A stretch of 20,815 bases of DNA from an uncultured Bacteroidota bacterium (GCA_903953615.1 CAJBKH010000349.1:1-20815); one strand, 5' to 3'; positions 7,768 to 14,946 are shown, numbered from the stretch's first letter. The notes: generated by a model not told the origin, from the letters alone. Made by a program: numbers and translations.

Positions 7768-8475
7768 ATGAAATATTTATTTCTAATGACTTGTTGCTTT
7801 TTTATAAGTTTTAATGCGTCAGCACAAAGAAAAATCGATTTAGACTTTACACTATTAGAGCCTAAGAATGGCGCCTATGTGCAACCTGGCGTCGATTTTA
7901 AATTTGTCATGAAAATTAAGAATCTGTCGACTGAAGCTATTACCATTGCTGATACACTTTGGATTTATTTAGTATTAGATGGCGACACTGTTTACTTTCA
8001 GCCAGTGCGCACCACCACAAGTGCCAACCACATGGTATTCGATCATAAATCTATTAAAGCGAATGATTCAATAACTTTCTGGAATATTTTGCAATTGCCC
8101 ATGTCGAAGTTCAATAAATCGGTACAATTTTGTTTATCCGTAATGCCACACAATGGGCAAACACTTACCGATACCATATTAACGAACAATCGTAATTGTG
8201 CAACCATCAAAGCCCGTCAAGACCCCGCCAATGTTCACCTATTGAGTACCCTGAACATCAGTATATATCCCAATCCTTGTAGCGATTATCTTATCGTTAA
8301 AAATGTAGCAAACAACGAAGCCATTGCTATTTTAGATATGAAAGGGGCACTTGTCAAAACGGTTTTTCCTTCCAATGGCAGAATTGATTGTTCCGATTTA
8401 ATGAATGGTTTGTATCAATTGAGAACTGCTGGTGAAAAAGGCACGCACAATGTATTGTTTAGTGTGAGCCATTAA
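7768..8475 (+). CDS. Secreted protein with T9SS type A sorting domain
   Basis: 235 aa. Residues 1-19 form a Sec signal peptide (MKYLFLMTCCFFISFNASA, cut before Q20). Residues about 22-145 form a beta-sandwich-like domain recalling CARDB-type domains (LLEPKNGAYVQPGVDFKF, MKIKNLSTEAITIADTLWIY). Residues about 160-235 form a type IX secretion sorting domain: IYPNP at 166-170, LIVKNVANNEAIAILDMKG, and GLYQLRT near the end. Such domains direct passage across the outer membrane and cell-surface attachment or release. The function of the N-terminal domain is unknown. It is not obviously part of the paa unit. Its stop is three bases from the stop of the convergent lipoprotein gene. Confidence 0.88.
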   Translation: MKYLFLMTCCFFISFNASAQRKIDLDFTLLEPKNGAYVQPGVDFKFVMKIKNLSTEAITIADTLWIYLVLDGDTVYFQPVRTTTSANHMVFDHKSIKANDSITFWNILQLPMSKFNKSVQFCLSVMPHNGQTLTDTILTNNRNCATIKARQDPANVHLLSTLNISIYPNPCSDYLIVKNVANNEAIAILDMKGALVKTVFPSNGRIDCSDLMNGLYQLRTAGEKGTHNVLFSVSH

Positions 8476-8478
8476 GCC

Positions 8479-8967
8479 TTACCATTTGTAATACTCCATT
8501 ACATAACGTACACGCTCCTGTTTTTCTTGGACTGGTTTTACACCATAAACATAAATGTTTTGTTGCTTGGAATATTTTGCAAGTGAGTCTTTGTATGCTT
8601 CGAATGACAATGAATCTGTTTCCCATTGGCTAGCAGGTTTTAACTTGCTTTTTAATGACCCAAAATCTAAATCTTGGGTGATAAAAAAAGAACAATAGGC
8701 ATAGCGACCTACCTCCTTCTGGCCCTCATAAAAAATAATTTGATAATCATTGGTTGTGCCTTCACAACTTCTATTGGTTTCAATCTCAATAGCCTTTGCG
8801 TATTTAATAATATCGGCATTTTCCGAAATCACTTTTAATGCTCCGCCTTCACTTTCTATGACAATTAAGTGCTTTTTATTCGCATCAAGATTGATATGCT
8901 CTAAGATAGGTTGGTTATAGCTGCAAGCACTCATTAAAAAAATCAAAATCACAGCCACCAATTTCAT
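8479..8967 (-). CDS. Hypothetical lipoprotein, 162 aa
   Basis: Starts MKLVAVILIFLMSACSYNQP: a lipoprotein signal with lipobox LMSAC, giving lipidated Cys15. The mature part has strand-like segments (KHLIVIESEGGALKVI, YQIIFYEGQKEVGRYAYC) and a charged helical tail (SFEAYKDSLAKYSKQQNIYV). Two further Cys (about residues 68 and 91) could form a disulphide. I do not recognise the family. It follows the histidine phosphatase gene by eight bases and is probably co-transcribed with it. No terminator is visible at its 3' end, which almost touches the convergent secreted-protein gene. Confidence 0.75.
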   Translation of the reverse strand: MKLVAVILIFLMSACSYNQPILEHINLDANKKHLIVIESEGGALKVISENADIIKYAKAIEIETNRSCEGTTNDYQIIFYEGQKEVGRYAYCSFFITQDLDFGSLKSKLKPASQWETDSLSFEAYKDSLAKYSKQQNIYVYGVKPVQEKQERVRYVMEYYKW

Positions 8968-8975
8968 CGCTAAAA

Positions 8976-9605
8976 TTATTTTAAATGGGTGGTATCACAA
9001 GCACGCACCACCTCAAAATGACTGCCATTATAAGTCAATTCATACAAACATAAATTGGTGTGTTCCCATTGCTCCATTTGTTGTAAAGGGGTATTGGTTA
9101 ACAGGCATATAAAACTGCGCATAGCCCTACCATGCATACAAACAAGAATAAGGTCTTCGTCGGCCTGCTCCATTAAATGCGCCAATGCAAGCTTCTGCTT
9201 TTCGAACAAGGCGAGTGGTGTTTCGCCATCCTCAATTGCAATATCTAAATTGCCATTGGACCAATTTTCTATGATGTGCTGGTAGATTTGATGGCGCTCT
9301 GGTGTACTTGCTTTGCCTTCCATAATGCCCCAATTTATCTCATTCAAACCTGCATGCACAGTATGTGGAATACCGCTTTCAATAAACGCTTCGACACTTT
9401 GCATGGCGCGGTTGAGTTCTGACGTATAAATGTGTTTGTAGTCGGTCGACTGATAAACATCGAAAAAGCGTTGGGCCTGCCATCTACCTTTGTTATTCAA
9501 GTCGCTGTTAACCCCACTGCCTTGTATAATTCCCTGTTGATTAAAATCTGTTTCGCCGTGGCGTATCAGATGAATTGTTTTGCCTATTTTTGAATCTTTA
9601 TTCAT
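8976..9605 (-). CDS. Histidine phosphatase family protein (phosphoglycerate mutase-like)
   Basis: 209 aa of the branch-1 histidine phosphatase superfamily, cytoplasmic. The catalytic motif LIRHGETDFN gives R15, nucleophile His16 and E18. R66 lies in TSELNRAMQS, the acid residue region is NEINWGIMEG (E89/E96), and the second His is H158 in VCMHGRAMRSF. The second-His motif is usually HG with small residues; HGRAMR fits cobalamin/phosphoglycerate-mutase-like members. Substrate is unclear: a sugar or nucleotide phosphate, or alpha-ribazole phosphate. The only in-frame ATG before the motif is at 9605, two bases from the divergent thioesterase ATG. A -7 match lies inside that neighbour at 9640-9633. 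Confidence 0.88.
   Translation of the reverse strand: MNKDSKIGKTIHLIRHGETDFNQQGIIQGSGVNSDLNNKGRWQAQRFFDVYQSTDYKHIYTSELNRAMQSVEAFIESGIPHTVHAGLNEINWGIMEGKASTPERHQIYQHIIENWSNGNLDIAIEDGETPLALFEKQKLALAHLMEQADEDLILVCMHGRAMRSFICLLTNTPLQQMEQWEHTNLCLYELTYNGSHFEVVRACDTTHLK
9585..9592 (+). promoter_or_regulatory. -7 promoter element for the thioesterase-menF genes, inside the phosphatase gene
   Basis: TATTTTTG matches TAnnTTTG and ends 15 bases before the ATG at 9608. Because the divergent phosphatase starts at 9605, this element lies within its first codons. No good -33 element was found. Confidence 0.4.
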
Positions 9606-9607
9606 AA

Positions 9608-10045
9608 ATGGAATCTATATTTTTTGAGCCCGCAAATATAAAGCTAGAATGGCTAAATGAATTCTGCAAAAATACGATGAGTGATTTTTTAGGCATCGAA
9701 TACATTGAACTCGGTGCAGATTACCTTAAAGCAAGCATGCCGGTTAACAACAGAACCGTGCAGCCCTTGCGCATGCTCAATGGAGGTGCTAGTTTAGCCT
9801 TAGCAGAATGTGTAGGTAGCTTAGCCGCCAATTTGGTTTTTGATAGAAAAAAATGGGTTGCTTTGGGCCTCGATCTGAATGGCAATCACCTTAAACCAGT
9901 GATGGAAGGCGATATGGTGTACGGCATTGCTAAGCCTTTACACATTGGCAATACCACACAAGTTTGGGAAATTCGAATTGAAAATGAGGCTGGTAAATTG
10001 GTGCACATTAGCAGATTGACCATGGCCGTTAAACCGCGTGAATAA
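9608..10045 (+). CDS. Hotdog-fold acyl-CoA thioesterase (PaaI/MenI-like)
   Basis: 145 aa, typical of PaaI/YdiI-type single-hotdog thioesterases. The signature helix reads MLNGGASLALAECVGSLAA, with catalytic acid E67. In most relatives the residue before GG is His (HGGAS); here it is Asn58. The downstream strands are VALGLDLNGNHLKPV and QVWEIRIENEAGKLVHISRLTMAV. The next gene is a chorismate-using enzyme immediately downstream, so the best guess is 1,4-dihydroxy-2-naphthoyl-CoA hydrolase (MenI) in menaquinone synthesis. A role in phenylacetate degradation is less likely despite the nearby paaABC, because the gene is separated from them by three others. Its start is two bases from a divergent gene start. 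Confidence 0.85.
   Translation: MESIFFEPANIKLEWLNEFCKNTMSDFLGIEYIELGADYLKASMPVNNRTVQPLRMLNGGASLALAECVGSLAANLVFDRKKWVALGLDLNGNHLKPVMEGDMVYGIAKPLHIGNTTQVWEIRIENEAGKLVHISRLTMAVKPRE
9633..9640 (-). promoter_or_regulatory. -7 promoter element for the phosphatase gene, inside the thioesterase gene
   Basis: TATATTTG on the minus strand matches TAnnTTTG, ending 27 bases before the ATG at 9605. It lies within the first codons of the thioesterase. TTTG at 9670-9667 is 26 bases further up, longer than the usual spacing. Confidence 0.35.
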
Positions 10046-10049
10046 TTCA

Positions 10050-11015
10050 ATGGAAGCGCAAGGAAAGGCCATATGGCGACAACCAGGTGATACACAAATT
10101 TATGCAATAGCATCTGGCCAAGGCAACGATGAATTCACCATCGCCCCTTATTTAAAAAACGCAACCATTCATTGCATAAAAGGCCAAATCACACAATCAA
10201 CAGATCTTTTGTGTTCCGATTTTTTTAAAGACTTCGCATTAACTGAACGCCCACTTGTTTCGAGTACTACAGAATTGGATTACACAAGCAGTGTCAACAA
10301 AGCTGTTCAAGCCATTCGCGATAATCAGTTTGAAAAAGTTGTCATTGCACGACAATTAACAATTGAAACCAAAGTTCAACCTGAAAAACTTTTCCAAGCA
10401 CTTATAGATGCTTATCCTCAAGCTTTTGTTTATTGCTTTCAATTAAACAACGGACTCTCAATGATAGGTGCCACACCCGAAACACTCTTAGAACGCAAAG
10501 AAAACACTTTAAACACACAAGCATTGGGTGGCACCGAACAAACCTATGGCTACTCTGAAAAAGAATACCACGAACACCAACAAATAATAATTGATATCTC
10601 CTCAAAACTGTTGACCCAAAACTATCAATTTAAGCTAGGTGAAACCTTGCCTAAAAAGGCTGGTAATGTAGCGCATCTTTCAACACCCATTGTAATCGAT
10701 AGTCAATCACTTGGACAAGATTTAAAATTGGTTAGTGCCCTGCACCCTACAGCAGCTATTGGCGGATTGCCTTTCGAACCTGCTAATACTTTTTTATTGG
10801 CCAACGAAAATTTTAATAGAAACTATTACGCTGGCTATTTAGGATTTAAACACAAGCAGAACTTCAGTTTTTATGTCAATTTAAGATGTGCCGAATTATA
10901 TAAGAATGGCGCCATTTTATTTGCTGGTGCAGGCATTAATAGCAACTCTATTGCAGCCGACGAATGGCAAGAAACAAATAACAAACTAAATACCTTGAAG
11001 CAATTCTTGAATTAA
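10050..11015 (+). CDS. menF: Isochorismate synthase / chorismate-binding enzyme (MenF-like)
   Basis: Converts chorismate to isochorismate, the committed step of menaquinone or siderophore synthesis. Visible motifs: NQFEKVVIARQ, whose Lys (K96 from this ATG) is the general base in MenF/EntC; GATPETLLER; NTQALGGT; LHPTAAIGGLP; RNYYAGYLG; FYVNLRCAELY; and LFAGAGINSNSIAADEWQET. All catalytic-core blocks are present. The protein is 321 aa, clearly shorter than E. coli MenF (about 430), the loss being at the N-terminus before the chorismate-binding core. GTG at 10038, overlapping the thioesterase stop by eight bases, is an alternative start; ATG 10050 is four bases after that stop. Anthranilate or aminodeoxychorismate synthase is less likely from the motif set. 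No menD follows. Confidence 0.85.
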   Translation: MEAQGKAIWRQPGDTQIYAIASGQGNDEFTIAPYLKNATIHCIKGQITQSTDLLCSDFFKDFALTERPLVSSTTELDYTSSVNKAVQAIRDNQFEKVVIARQLTIETKVQPEKLFQALIDAYPQAFVYCFQLNNGLSMIGATPETLLERKENTLNTQALGGTEQTYGYSEKEYHEHQQIIIDISSKLLTQNYQFKLGETLPKKAGNVAHLSTPIVIDSQSLGQDLKLVSALHPTAAIGGLPFEPANTFLLANENFNRNYYAGYLGFKHKQNFSFYVNLRCAELYKNGAILFAGAGINSNSIAADEWQETNNKLNTLKQFLN

Positions 11016-11046
11016 AAATTCATTGCTAATATTTATCAGTTTATCG

Positions 11047-11076
11047 GAATAAATCGATACCGAATATCATTTATTC
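11047..11076. repeat. 8-bp inverted repeat before the DUF4834 gene
   Basis: GAATAAAT (11047-11054) and ATTTATTC (11069-11076) are perfect inverted arms with a 14-base spacer. Overlapping alternatives also exist (TATCG/CGATA and TCGG/CCGA). The repeat ends two bases before the -7 match TAATTTTG at 11079-11086, so it occupies the -33 to -12 region and might be an operator. It might instead be a weak menF terminator, though it lacks a GC-rich stem. Confidence 0.3.
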
Positions 11077-11078
11077 AT

Positions 11079-11086
11079 TAATTTTG
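11079..11086 (+). promoter_or_regulatory. -7 promoter element for the DUF4834 gene
   Basis: TAATTTTG fits TAnnTTTG, 19 bases before the TTG start at 11106. No -33 TTG was found at the expected spacing. Confidence 0.35.
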
Positions 11087-11105
11087 CATTAAAATTTAAG
11101 TCACC

Positions 11106-11321
11106 TTGTTTAAAATACTTTTCAATATTTTCATCATTTATGCCGTTTGGCAATTATTAAAAATGATTTTTACGGTTAAAAAAGTGTCGACTGATTTTCA
11201 AAGAAACATGAACGAAATGCATGAGAAAATGAATAATCAGTCACAACAAAATACCACTACCAATCAAAAGAAACCTTCCGACAACGAAGGCGAGTACATT
11301 GATTACGAAGAAATCAAATAA
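11106..11321 (+). CDS. Small single-pass membrane protein, DUF4834-like, TTG start
   Basis: 71 aa. An N-terminal hydrophobic helix (FKILFNIFIIYAVWQLLKMIF, residues about 2-22) is followed by a charged, Gln/Asn-rich cytoplasmic-type tail ending GEYIDYEEIK. Layout and the acidic YIDYEEIK end resemble DUF4834 proteins of Bacteroidota, of unknown function. The start is TTG: the codon three before it is a stop (TAA at 11097), and the first in-frame ATG (residue 20) would delete the membrane helix. It lies 90 bases after menF with its own -7 match. Its stop is two bases from the convergent pirin stop. Confidence 0.7.
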   Translation: MFKILFNIFIIYAVWQLLKMIFTVKKVSTDFQRNMNEMHEKMNNQSQQNTTTNQKKPSDNEGEYIDYEEIK

Positions 11322-11323
11322 AA

Positions 11324-12472
11324 TTATTCTTTAGGCTTTACCTCTTCGGTACCATCGGCATGTTTGGCAAATCTGCCTTTGCCTCTGTCGTGCACTTGGT
11401 CGTAGCGCGACCATGGCCAGCCGCCAAATTGTGTTTGGTGGTAATCTTCGAAAGCTTGGTTAATTTCTTCTTTGGTATTCATTACAAAAGGACCATAGGA
11501 AATAACAGGTTCGTTAATAGGTTTACCTTGCAACACGAGTATACTTACAGCCGTGGTGCCCGCTACTAAATTCAAATCTAAAGTTGGTACTACCTCAATG
11601 GCATTGTATTTCGAAATAGCGGTTGTTCCAATCGTTAACAAATCGCCTTCGTAAAAATACAAGGTGCGATTGATCCCTTCTAAAGTTTTAGGCATGGTCC
11701 AACTAGCGCCAGGTTCCATTTTAATGTTCCAAATGGCCAATTCATTGGTGGCATCAGAAGCCCATGAATCGGGCGGAGGCGTAGGCGCTTGGGTGGTATC
11801 AATTTTACCAGCAATCACCTCTACATTGGTGGTCTTTTTACTGGCATCTGTAAAGCTATAATTTGGAATGCTTTCGCGCCACATCATTTTAAAATGAGGT
11901 GCTACCATCTTATTCTTTTTAGGCAAATTCAACCATATTTGAAAAAGCTCCATAGGGTTCTCTTTCTCTTTGCTCAATAAAGGAAACATTTCAGAATGTT
12001 GAACACCTTTTCCTGCTGTCATCCATTGTACATCGCCATCGCCGTATCGGCCAGCTGCACCCATAGAATCGGCATGGTCTACCATCCCTTGGCGAACCAC
12101 TGTAATGGTTTCGAATCCACGGTGTGGGTGACCAGGAAATCCAGGTACGACTTTACCATGGTACATTCTAAAGCCATCTTTAATAATAAAATCATCCCCT
12201 AAGCTTCGTCCTTGCATAGAGGTTACAGGCCCCATCACATCATTGCCCTTCGGAAATTTATCTTCGTGGTGAACACAGAATAAAAATGGATCGGCTGTCT
12301 CCCATTGGAAACCCAAAGGTTTAATACTTTTTACAGGATCTATCATGTTGTTGGTGGTGCTTAGCGATTGTTTGATTTTACTAGAGAAACTGGTTAATGG
12401 CAAGGCCAAGGCTGAAGCCACAGCCAATGAAAGCCTGCTAATAAAATTGCGCCTAGGAAGTTTGTCTTGCAT
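11324..12472 (-). CDS. Pirin family protein with Tat-type signal
   Basis: 382 aa bicupin. The pirin signature is clear: GHPHRGFETITVV and TAGKGVQHSEMFP, giving metal ligands H115, H117, H159 and E161, with GDGDVQWMTAG between. The C-terminal cupin follows (about residues 220-340), then a tail with AFEDYHQTQFGGWPW. Many pirins have iron-dependent quercetinase activity or redox-sensing roles. The unusual part is the N-terminus, LPRRNFISRLSLAVASALALP: a twin-arginine pair R7-R8, Phe10 and a moderately hydrophobic stretch, as in Tat signals, so it is probably exported folded with its metal. An internal ATG (Met43, start of MIDPVKSI) could give a cytoplasmic form. A -7 match TAGATTTG lies at 12542-12535. 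Confidence 0.9.
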   Translation of the reverse strand: MQDKLPRRNFISRLSLAVASALALPLTSFSSKIKQSLSTTNNMIDPVKSIKPLGFQWETADPFLFCVHHEDKFPKGNDVMGPVTSMQGRSLGDDFIIKDGFRMYHGKVVPGFPGHPHRGFETITVVRQGMVDHADSMGAAGRYGDGDVQWMTAGKGVQHSEMFPLLSKEKENPMELFQIWLNLPKKNKMVAPHFKMMWRESIPNYSFTDASKKTTNVEVIAGKIDTTQAPTPPPDSWASDATNELAIWNIKMEPGASWTMPKTLEGINRTLYFYEGDLLTIGTTAISKYNAIEVVPTLDLNLVAGTTAVSILVLQGKPINEPVISYGPFVMNTKEEINQAFEDYHQTQFGGWPWSRYDQVHDRGKGRFAKHADGTEEVKPKE

Positions 12473-12534
12473 AAAGTTTAAATTAAATTTTTACTGAAAC
12501 AATTTTCAAAAATTTGAATTTCATTTCAGATTAA

Positions 12535-12542
12535 CAAATCTA
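12535..12542 (-). promoter_or_regulatory. -7 promoter element for the pirin gene
   Basis: TAGATTTG on the minus strand fits TAnnTTTG, 62 bases before the ATG at 12472. The nearest upstream TTG is 29 bases away, longer than usual. Its position favours the long, signal-bearing form of the pirin. Confidence 0.35.
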
Positions 12543-12604
12543 AACCTATTGCAGTAAATTTAAAAATAGAACAATAGCTATACCCTTATAAACACCCTCT
12601 ATGT

Positions 12605-13486
12605 TTAATGGTCGAGCTGGGTATTGATTTCAAATTTCTTCTTTTCAATGATTTTATGATTGTCTAAAACGACTTCCACTGTGTAGTTTCCATCTTTCCA
12701 ACCACCAATATCTAAGTCGAAATAATACGTATTGACGCCTTCATTCTTGGGCACATCTTCGAGCAAGGTGGTTTGAACAATGCCATGTTTATCGCGAACT
12801 ACAATGCTGACTTCGCCGTTGTATGGCAAACGGTATTTAATATCCGAGTAAATATGAGATGGCAAGTTGCTAAAAATTTGATTATTTATTTTCTTGTAAC
12901 CAATACTATACCAAGGCAATTCAATGTGCTTGATGTTTGCAACCGTCTGCAATAAAAGTAGGTTCTTTTCATCTTTGCCTTTATCAATCGAACTCACTGG
13001 ATGATTGTTCGATACTGCCCATACGGCATGTTGAATAGCGCCCATTTCAAAATCATTGGCATTAACAATATTGGCTATAGTTTGCCAATCCTTGTTCTCT
13101 ATATAACCCATTTTAAAAACGGTACCTGCCCTCGGACTGGCATCATGGCTTTGACAACAAAAGCCAAAAACATTGAACTTGCCTTTGGATTTGGGTGCTA
13201 CCATGACATATTGATTTTTAACAACGAAAATATCTTGTTGTTTCTCTTCCTCGCTCACCAATCTTCTACCTGCTTCTACCCATGCAAAACAGGTATCGAA
13301 ACCATTGTTTTCTATGGCCACTTCAATACAATAGCCTTGGTGCCCGCCCTTGCTATTGAACTTAACAGATACGGCTGGATTGCCTGCTACCTTGTCGATG
13401 GCTATAAAAGTACTTTTATCGATTGAATAGATGGCTTGCATATAACTCAACCAGCATAACAAAGTTAACCCTATTTTAAGTTTCAT
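12605..13486 (-). CDS. Secreted hypothetical protein with thioester-domain-like motifs
   Basis: 293 aa with a Sec signal peptide (MKLKIGLTLLCWLSYMQAIYS). No family was recognised with certainty. Two motifs recall Cys-Gln thioester domains of bacterial surface adhesins: GYCIEV (Cys53; compare [YFL]CI[DE]) and AIQHAVWAV (Gln152; compare TQxAIW). Other Cys are C66 and the pair C110-C111 in FGFCCQSHDASPRAG. The C-terminal part (about 218-290) looks like an Ig/FlgD-like beta domain: VSIVVRDKHGIVQTTLLEDV, then YYFDLDIGGWKDGNYTVEVV. There is no sorting domain and no lipobox, so it may be periplasmic or secreted. It stands alone, 118 bases from both flanking genes, with no clear -7 element. Confidence 0.75.
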   Translation of the reverse strand: MKLKIGLTLLCWLSYMQAIYSIDKSTFIAIDKVAGNPAVSVKFNSKGGHQGYCIEVAIENNGFDTCFAWVEAGRRLVSEEEKQQDIFVVKNQYVMVAPKSKGKFNVFGFCCQSHDASPRAGTVFKMGYIENKDWQTIANIVNANDFEMGAIQHAVWAVSNNHPVSSIDKGKDEKNLLLLQTVANIKHIELPWYSIGYKKINNQIFSNLPSHIYSDIKYRLPYNGEVSIVVRDKHGIVQTTLLEDVPKNEGVNTYYFDLDIGGWKDGNYTVEVVLDNHKIIEKKKFEINTQLDH

Positions 13487-13605
13487 ATACTTATAACGGG
13501 ATAAACGCTAGTTTTAGTATTGGCTAATCAAATCTTCTGGGGCCAACCATTTCCATCCTCTGAATATTAACATCAGAGCAGCTATAGACTCAAATTAAAA
13601 AGAAA

Positions 13606-14946
13606 TTAAGGCTTGAAAACAAAATCATTCATGAAGGCGGTTGTAAAATTACCTTCTCTGAAATTTTTGTCTTTCATGATCTGTCTTTGTAAAGGGATTG
13701 ATGTAAACACCCCTTCGATCACAAACTCATCTAAGGCACGTTCCATTTTCACAATACACTCTTCACGGGTTTGCGCACTTACAATTAGTTTAGCAATCAT
13801 GCTATCGTAGTTCGCAGGAATTTGATACCCAGCATAAGCGTGTGTATCAACTCTAATACCATGTCCACCTGGAATATGGAAATTAGTAATTTTACCTGGA
13901 CTTGGTCTGAAATTATGGGCTGGATCCTCTGCATTGATTCTGCATTCAATGGCATGTTTCATTGGTTCGTAATCTTTCCCCGATATTGGCTGACCAGCAG
14001 CTATCATGATTTGCTCTTTTACAAGGTCGTAGTTGATGACTTCTTCAGTTACTGGATGCTCAACCTGAATACGGGTGTTCATCTCCATAAAATAGAAATT
14101 ACGGTGTTTGTCAACCAAGAACTCTACAGTACCCACACCTTCGTAATTAATGCATTGAGCGGCCTTTTTAGCGGCTTCTCCCATGCGTTTACGTAAGTCA
14201 GGGGTCATAAAAGGAGATGGACTCTCTTCAATTAACTTTTGATGTCTGCGTTGTATACTGCAATCGCGTTCGCTCAAATGACAAACTTTGCCGTATTGGT
14301 CGCCCGCAATTTGAATTTCAATATGTCTTGGCTCCTCAATGTATTTCTCCATGTAAATACCATCGTTACCAAAAGCAGCTGCTGCTTCAGTTTTAGCAGA
14401 ATCCCAAGCTTTTTCAAACTCTTCGTCTTTCCAAATAATACGCATACCACGACCGCCACCACCAGCAGTTGCCTTGATGATTACCGGGTAACCGATATCT
14501 TGTGCTAATTTAATACCTTCATCAAATGTTTCTAACAAGCCGTCGCTACCAGGAATAGTAGGAACACCTGCCTTTTTCATAGAATCTTTGGCATTACTTT
14601 TATCTCCCATGCCATTAATTTGCTCGGGCGTAGCACCTATAAATTTGATACCATGGTCCTTACAAACTTGGCTAAACTTAGCGTTCTCGCTTAAAAAACC
14701 GTAACCAGGATGTATGGCATCGGCATTGGTAATTTCGGCTGCAGCAATGATATTTGGAATTTTCAAATAAGAAAGATTACTAGGTGCAGGACCAATACAT
14801 ACGGCTTCATCTGCAAAGCGTACATGTAAACTTTCTTTATCTGCTGTGCTATAGACTGCAACAGTTTTAATGCCCATCTCTTTACAAGTACGAATAATAC
14901 GTAAAGCGATTTCTCCGCGGTTGGCAATTAATATTTTTTTGAACAT
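13606..14946 (-). CDS. accC: Acetyl-CoA carboxylase biotin carboxylase subunit AccC
   Basis: 446 aa, normal length. It carboxylates the biotin of AccB with ATP and bicarbonate, the first half-reaction of malonyl-CoA synthesis, in the cytoplasm. Domains in order: the N-terminal Rossmann-like domain (KILIANRGEIALRIIRTCKE), the ATP-grasp domain with MGDKSNAK, the glycine-rich KATAGGGGRGMRI loop, HLSERDCSIQRRHQKLIEE, and EMNTRIQVEHPVTEE with catalytic Arg. The C-terminal domain starts near ECRINAEDP. It follows accB by 74 bases on the same strand. Last gene of the lipid run; no strong hairpin terminator was found after it. The AccA/AccD carboxyltransferase genes are not here. Confidence 0.97.
   Translation of the reverse strand: MFKKILIANRGEIALRIIRTCKEMGIKTVAVYSTADKESLHVRFADEAVCIGPAPSNLSYLKIPNIIAAAEITNADAIHPGYGFLSENAKFSQVCKDHGIKFIGATPEQINGMGDKSNAKDSMKKAGVPTIPGSDGLLETFDEGIKLAQDIGYPVIIKATAGGGGRGMRIIWKDEEFEKAWDSAKTEAAAAFGNDGIYMEKYIEEPRHIEIQIAGDQYGKVCHLSERDCSIQRRHQKLIEESPSPFMTPDLRKRMGEAAKKAAQCINYEGVGTVEFLVDKHRNFYFMEMNTRIQVEHPVTEEVINYDLVKEQIMIAAGQPISGKDYEPMKHAIECRINAEDPAHNFRPSPGKITNFHIPGGHGIRVDTHAYAGYQIPANYDSMIAKLIVSAQTREECIVKMERALDEFVIEGVFTSIPLQRQIMKDKNFREGNFTTAFMNDFVFKP

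Noticed and set aside
9608..10045. Calling the thioesterase PaaI of the phenylacetate pathway
   Set aside because: It is separated from paaABC by three genes, two on the other strand, and sits directly against a menF-like gene instead.
13001..13426. 141-codon open frame on the plus strand
   Set aside because: It lies entirely opposite the secreted protein at 12605-13486, has no family features, and is a shadow frame.
13558..13578. 6-bp inverted repeat CTCTGA/TCAGAG after accC
   Set aside because: The stem is short, the loop is 9 bases, and no T run follows on the minus strand, so it is not called a terminator.
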